Below are positions 26,379 through 36,146 of a stretch of 64,000 bases of DNA, one piece after another. The translations under genes and the position numbers were made by a program. This DNA comes from Polynucleobacter sp. AM-7D1 (lineage in GTDB: Bacteria > Pseudomonadota > Gammaproteobacteria > Burkholderiales > Burkholderiaceae), in the NCBI RefSeq assembly GCF_018688455.1, contig NZ_CP061319.1:248001-312000 (forward strand), read 5' to 3'. Position 1 is the stretch's first letter. Each line of letters starts with the position of its first letter. The notes below the pieces were generated by a model. It saw nothing but the letters and a program-made list of their open reading frames with translations, was not told where the DNA came from and did no database searches.

Positions 26379-26435
26379 GTTTCGTACTAGCGACAGATTT
26401 TTATAGAGAATATTTTTCCAGAAGGCTGAATATAT

Positions 26436-27563
26436 ATGGGCAAGAAAAAAGTTGCATTAATTACTGGCATTACTGGTCAGGATGGTTCATATCTCGCCGA
26501 ATTTTTGCTAGAGAAAGGTTATATTGTTCATGGAGTTAGACGTCGCTCTTCATCTTTAAATACTGAGAGAATAGATCATCTATGCCAAAAATCTTCAATT
26601 GGTAGCAATGATTTAGTTTTGCATTATGGCGACTTAACGGATTCAAGCAACCTTGTGCAAATAGTTAAACAGGTGCAACCTGACGAGATTTATAACTTGG
26701 GCGCTCAAAGTCATGTCGCTGTATCTTTTGATTCACCCGAGTACACTGCAAATGTGGATGCGATTGGTCCGCTAAGATTGCTTGAATCGATTCGTATCTT
26801 GGGCCTAGAGAAGAAAACACGTTTTTATCAAGCTTCTACTTCAGAGCTTTATGGCTTGGTGCAAGAGATTCCTCAAAAAGAAACAACCCCGTTCTATCCA
26901 AGAAGTCCGTATGCGGTAGCAAAAATGTATGCATATTGGATTGTTGTGAACTATCGAGAGGCATATGGTATCTATGCCTGTAACGGAATTCTTTTTAATC
27001 ATGAGTCAAAGCGGCGGGGGGAGGAATTTGTAACCAGGAAGGTGACTCAGGGATTGGCCAATATTGCTCAGGGTTTAGATAAATGTCTTTATATGGGTAA
27101 TATTGATAGCTTGCGTGATTGGGGTCATGCTAAAGATTATGTCCGTATGCAATGGCTCATGCTCCAACAAGACAAACCAGAAGACTTTGTCATTGCTACT
27201 GGCGTGCAATTTACCGTGCGTGAATTTATTATTCGCAGCGCTAAGGAGTTGGGAATTACTCTAAAATTCGAAGGCACTTTTGAGTGCGAGTGTGCTGTCG
27301 TGGTTGGCATCGAAGGCGATAAAGCTCCAGGCTTAAAGTTGGGCGATGTGATTATCCGCATTGATCCGCGCTACTACCGCCCAACTGAGGTTGAGACTTT
27401 ACTTGGTGATCCAACTAAAGCAAAAACAAAGCTAGGCTGGATTCAGGAGATTGCTCTTGATCAGATGATCGTGGAGATGGTTTCTAACGATTTAGAAAAA
27501 GCAAGGCAACGTGTACTCTTAAGAGGATATGACTTCAGTCATGCAGTAGACAAAAAGGGTTAA
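26436..27563 (+). CDS. gmd: GDP-mannose 4,6-dehydratase
   Basis: A 375-residue short-chain dehydrogenase: the NADP loop [19 protein letters not shown] (10-28), the catalytic Tyr-xxx-Lys in [32 protein letters not shown], and [20 protein letters not shown] near the end. It makes GDP-4-keto-6-deoxymannose. No GDP-fucose synthase or Rmd reductase is in the window; the most likely next enzyme is the aminotransferase at 38653, giving GDP-perosamine. Confidence 0.96.
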   Translation: MGKKKVALITGITGQDGSYLAEFLLEKGYIVHGVRRRSSSLNTERIDHLCQKSSIGSNDLVLHYGDLTDSSNLVQIVKQVQPDEIYNLGAQSHVAVSFDSPEYTANVDAIGPLRLLESIRILGLEKKTRFYQASTSELYGLVQEIPQKETTPFYPRSPYAVAKMYAYWIVVNYREAYGIYACNGILFNHESKRRGEEFVTRKVTQGLANIAQGLDKCLYMGNIDSLRDWGHAKDYVRMQWLMLQQDKPEDFVIATGVQFTVREFIIRSAKELGITLKFEGTFECECAVVVGIEGDKAPGLKLGDVIIRIDPRYYRPTEVETLLGDPTKAKTKLGWIQEIALDQMIVEMVSNDLEKARQRVLLRGYDFSHAVDKKG

Positions 27564-27723
27564 GAGTCTCTGGATATCTAGAGGAGAAGAGCTCTATATA
27601 ATTTGGTGAGTACAAAGTTATTAAAACTATTTTTTTAAGATTACACCAATCAGTTTTTATGCATTTAATTGTGAAGATGGTGCTATTGGTAAGCTGTTAA
27701 AAATCTCAATTAAGGCTGATGGC

Positions 27724-29508
27724 ATGAATAAAAAAAATTCAATTTATAAATCTATTTATAGTCTGTGGCGCCACCTTTCCGCAAGACGAAGGAAAGATTT
27801 TATTCTGCTGCTATTTGTCATGATCGCATCTTCATTTTCGGAGATTATTGGAATCGGGGCGCTCATCCCATTTTTGACTATCTTAGCAAGACCTGAGACA
27901 TTCTTCGATAATAGTTTAATTCAACACACCCTTAATTTTTTAGGGATTTATAGTTCAGATGATCTTATTGTTCCCCTTTCAGTTTTTTTTGGGGTTGTAA
28001 TTATTGCTGCCGCCTCTATGAGACTTCTGTTTCTTTGGGTTGGCGCTAAATTTTCATTTGCAGTGGGTGCAGATTTAAGTATTAATATGTATCGGCGAAC
28101 TCTTTATCAAGATTATCTAACTCACTGCAGTCGAAATAGTAGCGAAGTAATTGGAGGCATTTTATCTAAAGTAAATATTGTAATTTATGGCATCGTTACT
28201 CCAATTATCTCAATTATTGGCGCTAGCATTATGCTATTGGCATTGATAATTGCATTAGTTTACGTAGACCCTAATATTGCATTGATATCAATTGGAGGAT
28301 TCTTGTGCATTTATGGACTCATTTTTTTAAGCGTACGAAAAAAACTTTTCAATAACGGCAAAAGAATTAATGATGCATCTGACGACCTAATCAAGTCAAT
28401 CCAGGAAAGCTTAGGTGGAATACGGGATATATTGCTGGATGGAAGTCAAGAGCTCTATTGCAACGAGTATCAAAAAAATGACTTAGCTTTGCGTAAAGCT
28501 CAGAGAGATAATTTAATTATTAGTTCAGCACCGCGATACTTAGTTGAATATATCGGAATTGTTTTATTTGCTTTTTTAGCACTATGGTTAACCGTCCAAA
28601 AAGGGGATATATTAATTGCAATACCCTTATTAGGCGCTCTTGCTATGATTGCGCAACGTAGCTTGCCTCAAATGCAACAGCTGTATAGTGGATTAGCTAG
28701 TTTGCGCAGTAGCCATGAATCCTTGGACGATGTAATATTTTTGCTAGATCAAAAATTGCCGACTCATATCGATGGAATGGGTAAGGGATTGATTCCGTTT
28801 AATAGAGAGATAGTTTTTGATCAAATCTCTTTTCGATATGGACTCAATACCCCCTTGATTTTATTCAATACCAATTTAAAAATCAGCAAGGGATCTTGGG
28901 TGGGGGTTGTTGGTTCAACTGGTTCCGGTAAAAGCACTTTGGTTGATATTTTGATGGGCCTTCTTTCTCAAACAAGTGGGCGCCTATTGATTGATGGCGA
29001 GTGCTTAACAAGCTCAAACTGTCTTGATTGGCAAAAGCGAATCGCTCACGTGCCGCAAGCCATTTTTCTTAAAGATGCAACTATCTTAGAAAATATTGCA
29101 TTTGGCATTCCTAAGAATGAAATTGACATCCCAAGGTGTATTTCTGCTGCTAAGCAAGCTCAACTATCTGAGACAATTAAGGATTGGTCGGACGGGTATG
29201 CGACGCTAGTTGGAGAACGGGGAGTCTCTCTATCTGGTGGACAGCGGCAGCGGGTTGGTATTGCAAGAGCACTTTATAAGAATGCGGATATTATTATCTT
29301 AGATGAAGCTACCAGTGCGTTGGACGCAGAAACAGAGACAAATGTAATGGATTCAATTGCTCAATTGGATAAGGGGGTAACTCTTATCATTATTGCTCAT
29401 CGAACCTATACATTAAAAAAATGCAACCAAATAATTAGAGTGAATAAAGGGGGTAGCATTGAGTCCCTTGGTTCATATCGTGAATTAGTTGATCTAGGTA
29501 TAAATTAA
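27724..29508 (+). CDS. ABC transporter, fused permease and ATPase (oligosaccharide flippase-like)
   Basis: A 594-residue half transporter. Six membrane segments cover about 20-310. The nucleotide-binding domain from about 360 has Walker A GSTGSGKST, signature LSGGQRQRVGIARAL, Walker B IIILDEATSALD and the switch histidine in IIAHR. Within polysaccharide loci this architecture matches PglK-type flippases for lipid-linked oligosaccharides, or MsbA-like exporters. A 160-base gap precedes it. It stands just before the nonulosonate genes. Confidence 0.85.
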   Translation: MNKKNSIYKSIYSLWRHLSARRRKDFILLLFVMIASSFSEIIGIGALIPFLTILARPETFFDNSLIQHTLNFLGIYSSDDLIVPLSVFFGVVIIAAASMRLLFLWVGAKFSFAVGADLSINMYRRTLYQDYLTHCSRNSSEVIGGILSKVNIVIYGIVTPIISIIGASIMLLALIIALVYVDPNIALISIGGFLCIYGLIFLSVRKKLFNNGKRINDASDDLIKSIQESLGGIRDILLDGSQELYCNEYQKNDLALRKAQRDNLIISSAPRYLVEYIGIVLFAFLALWLTVQKGDILIAIPLLGALAMIAQRSLPQMQQLYSGLASLRSSHESLDDVIFLLDQKLPTHIDGMGKGLIPFNREIVFDQISFRYGLNTPLILFNTNLKISKGSWVGVVGSTGSGKSTLVDILMGLLSQTSGRLLIDGECLTSSNCLDWQKRIAHVPQAIFLKDATILENIAFGIPKNEIDIPRCISAAKQAQLSETIKDWSDGYATLVGERGVSLSGGQRQRVGIARALYKNADIIILDEATSALDAETETNVMDSIAQLDKGVTLIIIAHRTYTLKKCNQIIRVNKGGSIESLGSYRELVDLGIN

Positions 29509-29535
29509 ATAGTTGTTTGCTTATATTGCTACTAA

Positions 29536-30702
29536 ATGAAAATAATACCTTACGCCCGTCAAGATGTGAATGACCAGGATGTGTCTGCTGTTATTGAGGT
29601 ATTGAGGTCAGATTATCTGACCCAGGGACCACTTGTAGAGAGATTTGAAAATTCAGTCAAATCTTTTTGCCACGCTAAAGCGGCGATAGCGGTAAATAGT
29701 GCAACTAGCGCGCTACATATCTCTTGCCTTGCTATGGGGGTTAAGTCGGGCGACATTGTATGGACGTCTCCTATTAGTTTTGTGGCAAGCTCGAATTGCG
29801 CTTTATATTGTGGCGCTTCAGTTGATTTTATTGATATCGATCCTCTGACTTACAATATCAGCGCAATGGCGTTAGAAGAAAAGTTAATTTCCTCAGCGCT
29901 TCAAAATAAATTGCCAAAAGTAGTAATTGCTGTTCATTTTAGTGGCCAGCCATGTGATATGGAGACTATTTTTTCTCTAAGTCAAAAATATGGGTTTAAG
30001 ATTATTGAGGATGCATCGCATGCTATTGGAGCGCAATACAAAAACCTAGCAGTTGGATCGGGTCAATATAGCGACATCACAATATTTAGCTTTCATCCCG
30101 TAAAAATCATTACTTCTGGTGAGGGGGGTATGATCCTTACTAACAATTTAGAGCTATCTAAAAAGTGCCAACTTTTACGCAGCCATGGGATAGAAAGTAT
30201 TTCTGGGGAGTTGAATCTCCATCCTTCTAAAGAGATATGGAATTATCAGCAAATTGATTTGGGTTTCAATTATAGGATGACTGATATTCAAGCCGCTTTA
30301 GGCCTAAGTCAGATGACTCGCTTGAGTGATTTTATTGCGAAGCGCCGTACCTTGGCTGCACGTTACGATATTTTGCTTGCAAATTTTCCCATAACAACAC
30401 CATGGCAGCATCCTGATGGCTTATCAGCTTATCATTTGTACGTGATTCGCTTGCATACTGATAAGCTAAAAAAGGGACAGCATCAAATATATGATGAGCT
30501 TCGGGACTTAGGTATTTTGGTTAATCTCCATTACATTCCAATATACCTTCATCCCTATTATGTAAAGATGGGTTTCAAGAGGGGTTATTGCCCTGAGGCT
30601 GAGCAATACTTTTCTCAGGCTCTGAGTTTGCCTCTATTTTCAGGTCTTAATGCTGAAGATCAGGAATTGGTTGTTGCTAGCCTCAAGCAGGTATTGCAAT
30701 GA
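29536..30702 (+). CDS. pseC: UDP-4-amino-4,6-dideoxy-N-acetyl-beta-L-altrosamine transaminase
   Basis: A 388-residue DegT/DnrJ/EryC1 aminotransferase of the PseC branch: IPYARQDVNDQDVSAVIEVL at the start, AVNSATSALHISCLAMG, VHFSGQPCDMETI, IIEDASHAIGAQY and the PLP lysine in FSFHPVKIITSGEGGM. In pseudaminic acid synthesis it aminates C4 of the PseB product. No PseB lies in front of it here. Its stop overlaps the ATG of pseF (ATGA). Confidence 0.9.
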   Translation: MKIIPYARQDVNDQDVSAVIEVLRSDYLTQGPLVERFENSVKSFCHAKAAIAVNSATSALHISCLAMGVKSGDIVWTSPISFVASSNCALYCGASVDFIDIDPLTYNISAMALEEKLISSALQNKLPKVVIAVHFSGQPCDMETIFSLSQKYGFKIIEDASHAIGAQYKNLAVGSGQYSDITIFSFHPVKIITSGEGGMILTNNLELSKKCQLLRSHGIESISGELNLHPSKEIWNYQQIDLGFNYRMTDIQAALGLSQMTRLSDFIAKRRTLAARYDILLANFPITTPWQHPDGLSAYHLYVIRLHTDKLKKGQHQIYDELRDLGILVNLHYIPIYLHPYYVKMGFKRGYCPEAEQYFSQALSLPLFSGLNAEDQELVVASLKQVLQ

Positions 30703-31385
30703 ATATCGCCATTATTCCTGCGCGCGGTGGAAGCAAAAGAATTCCAAGGAAAAACATTAAAGATTTTTTTGGGCGGCCCATGATTGCCTATGCAATAGAA
30801 GCCGCAAGAAAATCTATTTTATTCGATCGTATTATTGTTTCTACAGATGACGAAGAGATTGCTGAAATTGCAGTTAAGTATGGCGCGGATGCGCCCTTTA
30901 GAAGATCAGCTCAGTTATCCGATGATTTTGTTCCAACTGTTCCAGTTGTAGCTGATGCAATTAATCAATGTGAAGTCTTAGGCTGGAAAATTGAAAATGC
31001 ATGCTGTATATACCCAGCAGTTCCATTTTTAAGACCTACCGATCTGGTTCAAAGCTTCAATTTATGGATTAAAAGCGGAAAACATTACTGCTTTCCAATC
31101 TTGGAGTTTCCGGCTGCCCCACAGCGTGCACTTAAAATTTCTGCAGACAAAGGGCTTTCACCTTTTTATCCGGACTTTGAGTTAACGAGAACACAGGATC
31201 TAGAGGCGGCATATTTTGATGCTGGCCAATTTTATTGGGGCTCGACAGTCTCATGGAAGAGTATTATAAATTTGCACAGTAATGCTAGTGGATATTTGAT
31301 GCCAAGCTCAAGCCTAGTAGATATTGATACTCCAGAAGATTGGACTCGGGCTGAATTAATTTATCAAGTATTGGAAAGAGGATAA
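30699..31385 (+). CDS. pseF: pseudaminic acid cytidylyltransferase
   Basis: A 228-residue CMP-sugar synthetase with the nucleotide loop NIAIIPARGGSKRIPRKNIK (2-21), STDDEEIAEIAVKYGAD and a terminal VDIDTPEDWTRAELIY. By neighbourhood (pseC before, the nonulosonate-associated methylase after, pseI downstream) it activates pseudaminic acid or a variant with CMP. NeuA or LegF activity cannot be excluded from sequence alone. Confidence 0.9.
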   Translation: MNIAIIPARGGSKRIPRKNIKDFFGRPMIAYAIEAARKSILFDRIIVSTDDEEIAEIAVKYGADAPFRRSAQLSDDFVPTVPVVADAINQCEVLGWKIENACCIYPAVPFLRPTDLVQSFNLWIKSGKHYCFPILEFPAAPQRALKISADKGLSPFYPDFELTRTQDLEAAYFDAGQFYWGSTVSWKSIINLHSNASGYLMPSSSLVDIDTPEDWTRAELIYQVLERG

Positions 31386-31397
31386 AAAAGGAAGATT

Positions 31398-32030
31398 ATG
31401 TTTAAAACTGAACAGGAGGAATTTTGGGCCGGAGAATTTGGTAGGGAATATATTGAGCGCAACCAAGATGAGGCTTACCTCCTCTCAAATATTAATTTCT
31501 TTTCAAAAGCCCTTGCAAAGGTCGGGGAATTTAAAGATATGATCGAATTTGGGCCAAATATTGGAATGAATATGAGGGCAATCCAAAAGATATTTCCTGG
31601 AGATAATGCACGCTTTAATGCTGTTGAAATCAATTCCCAGGCAGTGCAGCAGTTAAAAGAGCACTTTCCATCGGAAAATATTTATGAAAAATCAATACTA
31701 GACTGGGTTCCACAAAAAACTTGGGACTTGGTTTTGATTAAAGGAGTGTTAATTCATATCAACCCAGATCATCTTGCAGATGTATATATGAAATTAGTTC
31801 AAGCAACCGCCAAATATCTATTAATTGCTGAGTACTATAATCCTACTCCAGTCGAGGTTAAATATCATGATCAGCATGATAGACTCTTTAAGAGAGATTT
31901 TGCTGGAGAGTTAATGGATTCTTTTGAAAACATGAATTTAGTTGATTATGGCTTTGTTTATCGGCGAGATCCACAGTTTCCTCAGGACGATATTACATGG
32001 TTTTTACTTGAAAAAACTAAATGTAATTAG
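31398..32030 (+). CDS. pseudaminic acid biosynthesis-associated methylase
   Basis: A 210-residue class I methyltransferase: MFKTEQEEFWAGEFGREYIE at the start, MIEFGPNIGMNMRAIQKIFP as the SAM-binding motif I, then LVLIKGVLIHINPD. Proteins with this N-terminus occur again and again in pse gene clusters; the acceptor is not proven, but O- or N-methylation of the nonulosonate or its precursor is the likely role. Confidence 0.82.
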   Translation: MFKTEQEEFWAGEFGREYIERNQDEAYLLSNINFFSKALAKVGEFKDMIEFGPNIGMNMRAIQKIFPGDNARFNAVEINSQAVQQLKEHFPSENIYEKSILDWVPQKTWDLVLIKGVLIHINPDHLADVYMKLVQATAKYLLIAEYYNPTPVEVKYHDQHDRLFKRDFAGELMDSFENMNLVDYGFVYRRDPQFPQDDITWFLLEKTKCN

Positions 32031-32130
32031 AAACTTTTAATAAGAGGCTAATTAAAGTTTTTCGAGTGAAAGTTTTTTGAAAACTTATAAGTCGTTATGT
32101 AATTATAAAAAATAATATGGTATGTGACCG

Positions 32131-32817
32131 ATGACCGCAAAAGATTGTCAGATTGTCTTGGTAATTATTGCCCATAGAGATGATGAGACTATTGGTCTCG
32201 CAGGGGTGATTGCAAGGCATATTGAGTGTGGTGATTTTGTGTATGCCATGTCAATGACTGACGGTGTTGGAGCTAGAGGTTCAAATATTAGTGAGGTTCG
32301 ATTGCGGGAGCAGGCCTCTTTGAAAGTAGCTAATGCCCTTGGATTTTCTTGGTTAGATGGGGGGTCATTCCCTGACAATGCCATCGATACTGTGCCGTTA
32401 TTGGAGATTGTCAAAGTTATTGAAGCAATAAAAATTAAGATAAATCCAACAATTATTTATACACATAGCTCGGCCGATTTAAATATCGATCATAGAATTG
32501 TTGGTCAGGCAACATTAACAGCATTTCGCCCTCAGCCAGATGAACGCTGGCAAGAAATTCGATTATTTGAGGTTTCTTCTGCAACAGACTATGGGCACAG
32601 GTCTGTAACAGGAATTTTTAATCCAAATCTGTATATTAATATTGAAAATGTTTGGAATAAAAAACTACTTGCCTTGAATATTTATAATAGTGAGATGAGA
32701 AGTAGTCCTCATTCTAGATCGTATGATGGAATCGAAAATCTAGCAAAATACAGGGGGAGTCAGGTTGGCCTCAATTTCGCAGAGGCTTTCGAAGTGATTA
32801 GAAAGATAGAGCGATGA
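32131..32817 (+). CDS. PIG-L family deacetylase
   Basis: A 228-residue protein with both metal motifs: IAHRDDETIG (13-22) and THSSADLNIDHRIVG (about 112-126). PIG-L enzymes remove N-acetyl groups from sugars in a zinc-dependent way. Placed between the pse methylase and two formyltransferase-like genes, it probably takes an acetyl off the nonulosonate or its precursor so that a formyl group can replace it. It ends with an ATGA overlap into the next gene. Confidence 0.88.
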   Translation: MTAKDCQIVLVIIAHRDDETIGLAGVIARHIECGDFVYAMSMTDGVGARGSNISEVRLREQASLKVANALGFSWLDGGSFPDNAIDTVPLLEIVKVIEAIKIKINPTIIYTHSSADLNIDHRIVGQATLTAFRPQPDERWQEIRLFEVSSATDYGHRSVTGIFNPNLYINIENVWNKKLLALNIYNSEMRSSPHSRSYDGIENLAKYRGSQVGLNFAEAFEVIRKIER

Positions 32818-33488
32818 CTAAGTACATAATCGCATCTTCAAAAGATTGGTTTGCAAAGTATCCAAAATCCGATGAATTTAAAGATTTAAATTTCTTGAAT
32901 ATCGATAAAAAAGAAGGGTTAAATTTAGATTTTCTTGAAAGTATCAATCCTAGGTATATATTCTTTCCACATTGGAGTTGGAGGGTTCCCCAAGAGATTT
33001 ATGAGCGCTTTGAATGCGTTGCATTCCATACTGCACCATTGCCATATGGAAGGGGCGGTAGCCCTATACAAAATTTATTACTTCGCGGCATTACCACTTC
33101 TCCAGTTTGTGCATTAAGAATGACGGACGTTCTTGATGGAGGAGCCATTTATAATTCTTTAGAAGTTTCTCTCGATGGAACAATTCAGGAAATTTTTTTA
33201 AGAATTGCCGGTTGTGTTGAAAGGTTGATTCTATATATTTGTAACAATAATCCTATTCCAATCGAGCAGTCGGGCGAGGTTGTTCTGTTTAATAGATTAT
33301 CAATTGCCGATAATGAACTATTAGGTAGTTACTCGGTAAAAGAGATTTACGATAGAGTAAGGATGGTGGATGGTCTTGATTATCCGAGGGCTTATCTATA
33401 TCTTGGAAGACATAGACTTGAGTTCTCGGAAGCTAAATTTTCAAATAATGATTTGATAATGAAGGTAAAAATAGTCCATGAAAATTAA
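32814..33488 (+). CDS. formyltransferase-like protein 1
   Basis: A 224-residue protein related to methionyl-tRNA formyltransferase and sugar N-formyltransferases. The core reads FHTAPLPYGRGGSPIQNLLL (about 77-96), then TDVLDGGAIYNSLEVSL, with His and the later Asp of the active site. The usual Asn two residues before the His is Ala here. Sugar N-formyltransferases use formyl-tetrahydrofolate on amino sugars. It is translationally coupled to the PIG-L gene and followed by a second homologue. Confidence 0.8.
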   Translation: MTKYIIASSKDWFAKYPKSDEFKDLNFLNIDKKEGLNLDFLESINPRYIFFPHWSWRVPQEIYERFECVAFHTAPLPYGRGGSPIQNLLLRGITTSPVCALRMTDVLDGGAIYNSLEVSLDGTIQEIFLRIAGCVERLILYICNNNPIPIEQSGEVVLFNRLSIADNELLGSYSVKEIYDRVRMVDGLDYPRAYLYLGRHRLEFSEAKFSNNDLIMKVKIVHEN

Positions 33489-33537
33489 CTTCCTTTCAGT
33501 TGAGAATTTCCAAATTAAATGGATTCGGGAAAATTAA

Positions 33538-34179
33538 GTGGCTTATAAAGTAACTTTCTTATTGGACAAAAATAATAACTGGATTGAATCCTATATTTCT
33601 AATTTATGCACTGAAATATCACCCCATAAATATGAGGTTGCAATCACACATAACCATGACTTAGTAGAACATCAAGATATTGTTTTTATACTGGGCTATA
33701 CAAGAGTTCTCAATGCAGAATTTCTTGCTAAAAATAGATTTAATCTAGTTGTGCATGAAAGTGATTTGCCGAGGGGAAAGGGGTTTTCTCCCGTTCAATG
33801 GCAAATATTAGAGGGCTCAAATTCCATACCCATTTGTCTTTTTGAGGCAACAAGTGAACTTGATTCAGGCGACATAGTTTTAATGGATAAATTTGAACTG
33901 ACAGGCTATGAGCTGTATGATGAGATTCGAGAAAAACAGGCTAGTGCTACAACAAAATTAATTACTAAGTTTTTATTTGAGTACCCAATTTTTTCTAGAC
34001 TTAAACAAGTTGGACAACAGACTTTTTATTCTAGGAGGTCATTGATAGATGGTAAGTTGGATATTAACAAAAATATCAAGGAGCAGTTTAATTTACTTAG
34101 GGTTGCAAACAATGAGAATTGGCCGTCCTTTTTTATTATTGATGGTAAAAAATATTTTTTAAAGATATATGCTGAGTGA
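33538..34179 (+). CDS. formyltransferase-like protein 2
   Basis: A 213-residue protein starting with GTG after GGGAAAA. The core is NLVVHESDLPRGKGFSPVQW (about 79-98) and CLFEATSELDSGDIVLMDKF, aligned with the His and Asp of formyltransferases; the Asn two positions before His is Val, and an Asn lies four before it. It is clearly different from its upstream neighbour, so the pair could act on different amino groups, or one could be non-catalytic. It is shorter than most sugar formyltransferases because there is little after the catalytic core. Confidence 0.75.
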   Translation: MAYKVTFLLDKNNNWIESYISNLCTEISPHKYEVAITHNHDLVEHQDIVFILGYTRVLNAEFLAKNRFNLVVHESDLPRGKGFSPVQWQILEGSNSIPICLFEATSELDSGDIVLMDKFELTGYELYDEIREKQASATTKLITKFLFEYPIFSRLKQVGQQTFYSRRSLIDGKLDINKNIKEQFNLLRVANNENWPSFFIIDGKKYFLKIYAE

Positions 34180-34186
34180 GTACAAG

Positions 34187-34633
34187 ATGAATTCTTCTTC
34201 GACCTACCCATACTCATTTATAAAAGTAAAAAAAACCATTGAGCACATTGATGCTCTTTATGAACTGCTAAAAAAACGAGTTCACAATATAAGCCATAAC
34301 TCCCTGCCAACTTATAATGATCATAAAAATTTTGTTAAAAACAGCCCGTATAGGGTATGGTACTTAATTAAAGTTCATGATGGTTATATCGGATCTTTAT
34401 ACCTACTAAATGATAATTGCGTTGGAATTTTCGTAGACCCTAACTATGATCATGCTATTGAATATGCCATCAGTTGGGCATTAATGAGTCACAAGCCACT
34501 ACCTGAAATTAAGTCAATTAGATCATCTAATTTCCATATTAACGTATCACCTAGTAACGATAGACTTAAAAAAGCCATTCAGAACATTGGCGGCACTAAA
34601 ATTCAAACCACGTTTTCTTTGACCATAAGATGA
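34187..34633 (+). CDS. putative GNAT-like acyltransferase of the nonulosonate module
   Basis: A 148-residue protein. RVWYLIKVHDGYIGSLYLLN followed by CVGIFVDPNYDHAIEYAISW has the strand-turn-strand pattern of GNAT acyltransferases, and it sits where pseH would be, directly before pseI. It does not have a clear acetyl-CoA loop of the usual form (R/Q-x-x-G-x-G/A), so the assignment is weak. An earlier ATG at 34169, inside the preceding gene, is possible; the ATG at 34187 follows GTGAG. Confidence 0.5.
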   Translation: MNSSSTYPYSFIKVKKTIEHIDALYELLKKRVHNISHNSLPTYNDHKNFVKNSPYRVWYLIKVHDGYIGSLYLLNDNCVGIFVDPNYDHAIEYAISWALMSHKPLPEIKSIRSSNFHINVSPSNDRLKKAIQNIGGTKIQTTFSLTIR

Positions 34634-34666
34634 TGGATTGTCGGGATATTCTATTGAAAGAAATTT

Positions 34667-35713
34667 ATGTTCAAAATTGAAGGTAATGAAATAGGCGACA
34701 ATGCAGCCCCTTATGTAATTGCGGAGCTTTCTGGTAATCATAATGGATCTATAGAGCGTGCAAAGCTTCTGATAAAAACTGCAAAAGATTGTGGGGTTCA
34801 CGCAATCAAGATACAAACCTATACACCTGATACCATGACTATAGATTGCAGCAATGAGGACTTTATAGTCCGTGGGGGGTTATGGAACGGCTATAAGCTA
34901 TATGACCTGTATTCTGAGGCGCACACTCCTTACGAATGGCATGATGAGCTTTTTAGCTACGCGAGGCAGTTGGGAATAACTCTATTTTCAACGCCATTTG
35001 ATGAGAGCGCTGTGGATCTTCTGGATAAGATTGGGGTGCCAGCTTATAAGATTGCCTCATTCGAATTTACAGATTTGCCGCTGATACGCTACGTTGCAAA
35101 AAAAGGCAAGCCATTGCTAATGTCTACTGGAATGGCTACTCAAGATGAAATTTCTGAGACGCTCGAGGCCGCGAGGAGTGGTGGTTGTAATAATTTGCTG
35201 TTATTTCATTGTGTTAGTAGTTATCCCGCACCAATAGAGCAGGCAAATATTAAGCAAATCTTAAATTTGAAAAAAATATTTGGCGTTTCCGTCGGCTTAT
35301 CCGATCATACAATAGGAAATGCGGCGGCAATTTCAGCTGTCGCCTTAGGTGCTTGTGCAATAGAAAAACACTTTACTCTAAGTAGGAGTCACAAGGGACC
35401 TGATAGTGATTTTTCAATGGAGCCTGATGATTTAAGGGCATTGGTGCGCGATACTCGTGATGCATGGGCCTCTCTGGGGTGCGAGGGATTTGAAAGGCCA
35501 AGCTCTGAGGTTGGGAGCAAGGTATTTAAAAGATCAATATATTTTGTATCAGATCTTAAGGCTGGCGATAGGATTGGGGTAGGTGATATAAGGCGAATTC
35601 GTCCCGGATTTGGTCTTCCCCCTAAATATTTTGAGGAGCTAGTCGGAAAGACTTTGGTTAAAAATGTAAATCGCGGTCAGCCAGTTACTTGGGACTTGTT
35701 GAGTGAGCTTTAA
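34667..35713 (+). CDS. pseI: pseudaminic acid synthase
   Basis: A 348-residue NeuB-family protein. The TIM barrel has VIAELSGNHNGSIERAK, AIKIQTYTPDTMTID, FSTPFDESAVDLL, YKIASFEFTDLPLI and VGLSDHTIGNAAA, and ends in a C-terminal SAF (antifreeze-like) domain from about 285 (FKRSIYFVSDLKAGDRIG). The SGNHNG and YTPDTMT motifs are those of PseI rather than NeuB or LegI. It condenses the 6-deoxy-altrose diamine with phosphoenolpyruvate. Confidence 0.93.
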   Translation: MFKIEGNEIGDNAAPYVIAELSGNHNGSIERAKLLIKTAKDCGVHAIKIQTYTPDTMTIDCSNEDFIVRGGLWNGYKLYDLYSEAHTPYEWHDELFSYARQLGITLFSTPFDESAVDLLDKIGVPAYKIASFEFTDLPLIRYVAKKGKPLLMSTGMATQDEISETLEAARSGGCNNLLLFHCVSSYPAPIEQANIKQILNLKKIFGVSVGLSDHTIGNAAAISAVALGACAIEKHFTLSRSHKGPDSDFSMEPDDLRALVRDTRDAWASLGCEGFERPSSEVGSKVFKRSIYFVSDLKAGDRIGVGDIRRIRPGFGLPPKYFEELVGKTLVKNVNRGQPVTWDLLSEL

Positions 35714-35744
35714 TTTGTGATTTATTTTCTAAATTTAATACTGA

Positions 35745-36146
35745 ATGTTACAAAAGATTTTTTATATTGATCTGTTCTGCCGATGTACTAAAGACTTTAA
35801 TAATTGCGGGGTTGGATTAGATTGGTCCCTAGAGAGGATATTTGCACAGTAAAAAATCGTGTCTGAATTCCATTCGTTTGCAATGGTGTTGGCACCAGAA
35901 GTTGTTTGTCAAGTTTATTCATCCTTGCCACATTGGGGCAACAAGTCGATCCCATACGATTTCAGTGGATCAACTATATCTTATGAATTATAAAATTATA
36001 ATGATTATGAAGTGTGGAGGCATTATAATGCCACATTACAGGGTAATATTAAACTTAACTTATTTCAAAGAGAGGGTCGATTATTAATACATCCTTTTTG
36101 GAAATATTCTGCTTTAGGGCTTCTGATCTATTTACCAATTCAATAG
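35745..36146 (+). pseudogene. probable broken gene of unknown family, one frame with two in-frame TAA stops
   Basis: This 486-base gap between pseI and the capsule gene has no intact gene. The frame from the ATG at 35745 to the TAG at 36144 is 133 codons long and interrupted only by TAA at 35850 and 35991. The segments read like protein: LFCRCTKDFNNCGVGLDWSL, FHSFAMVLAPEVVCQVYSSL, YNDYEVWRHYNATLQGNIKL, LLIHPFWKYSALGLLIYLP. In DNA this AT-rich more stops would be expected by chance. I do not recognise the family. A different 81-codon frame (35842-36087) overlaps but looks less like protein. Confidence 0.4.

Noticed and set aside
35842..36087. 81-codon open frame between pseI and the capsule gene
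   Set aside because: Its composition is not protein-like (many Cys, His, Met), and the other frame here reads better.
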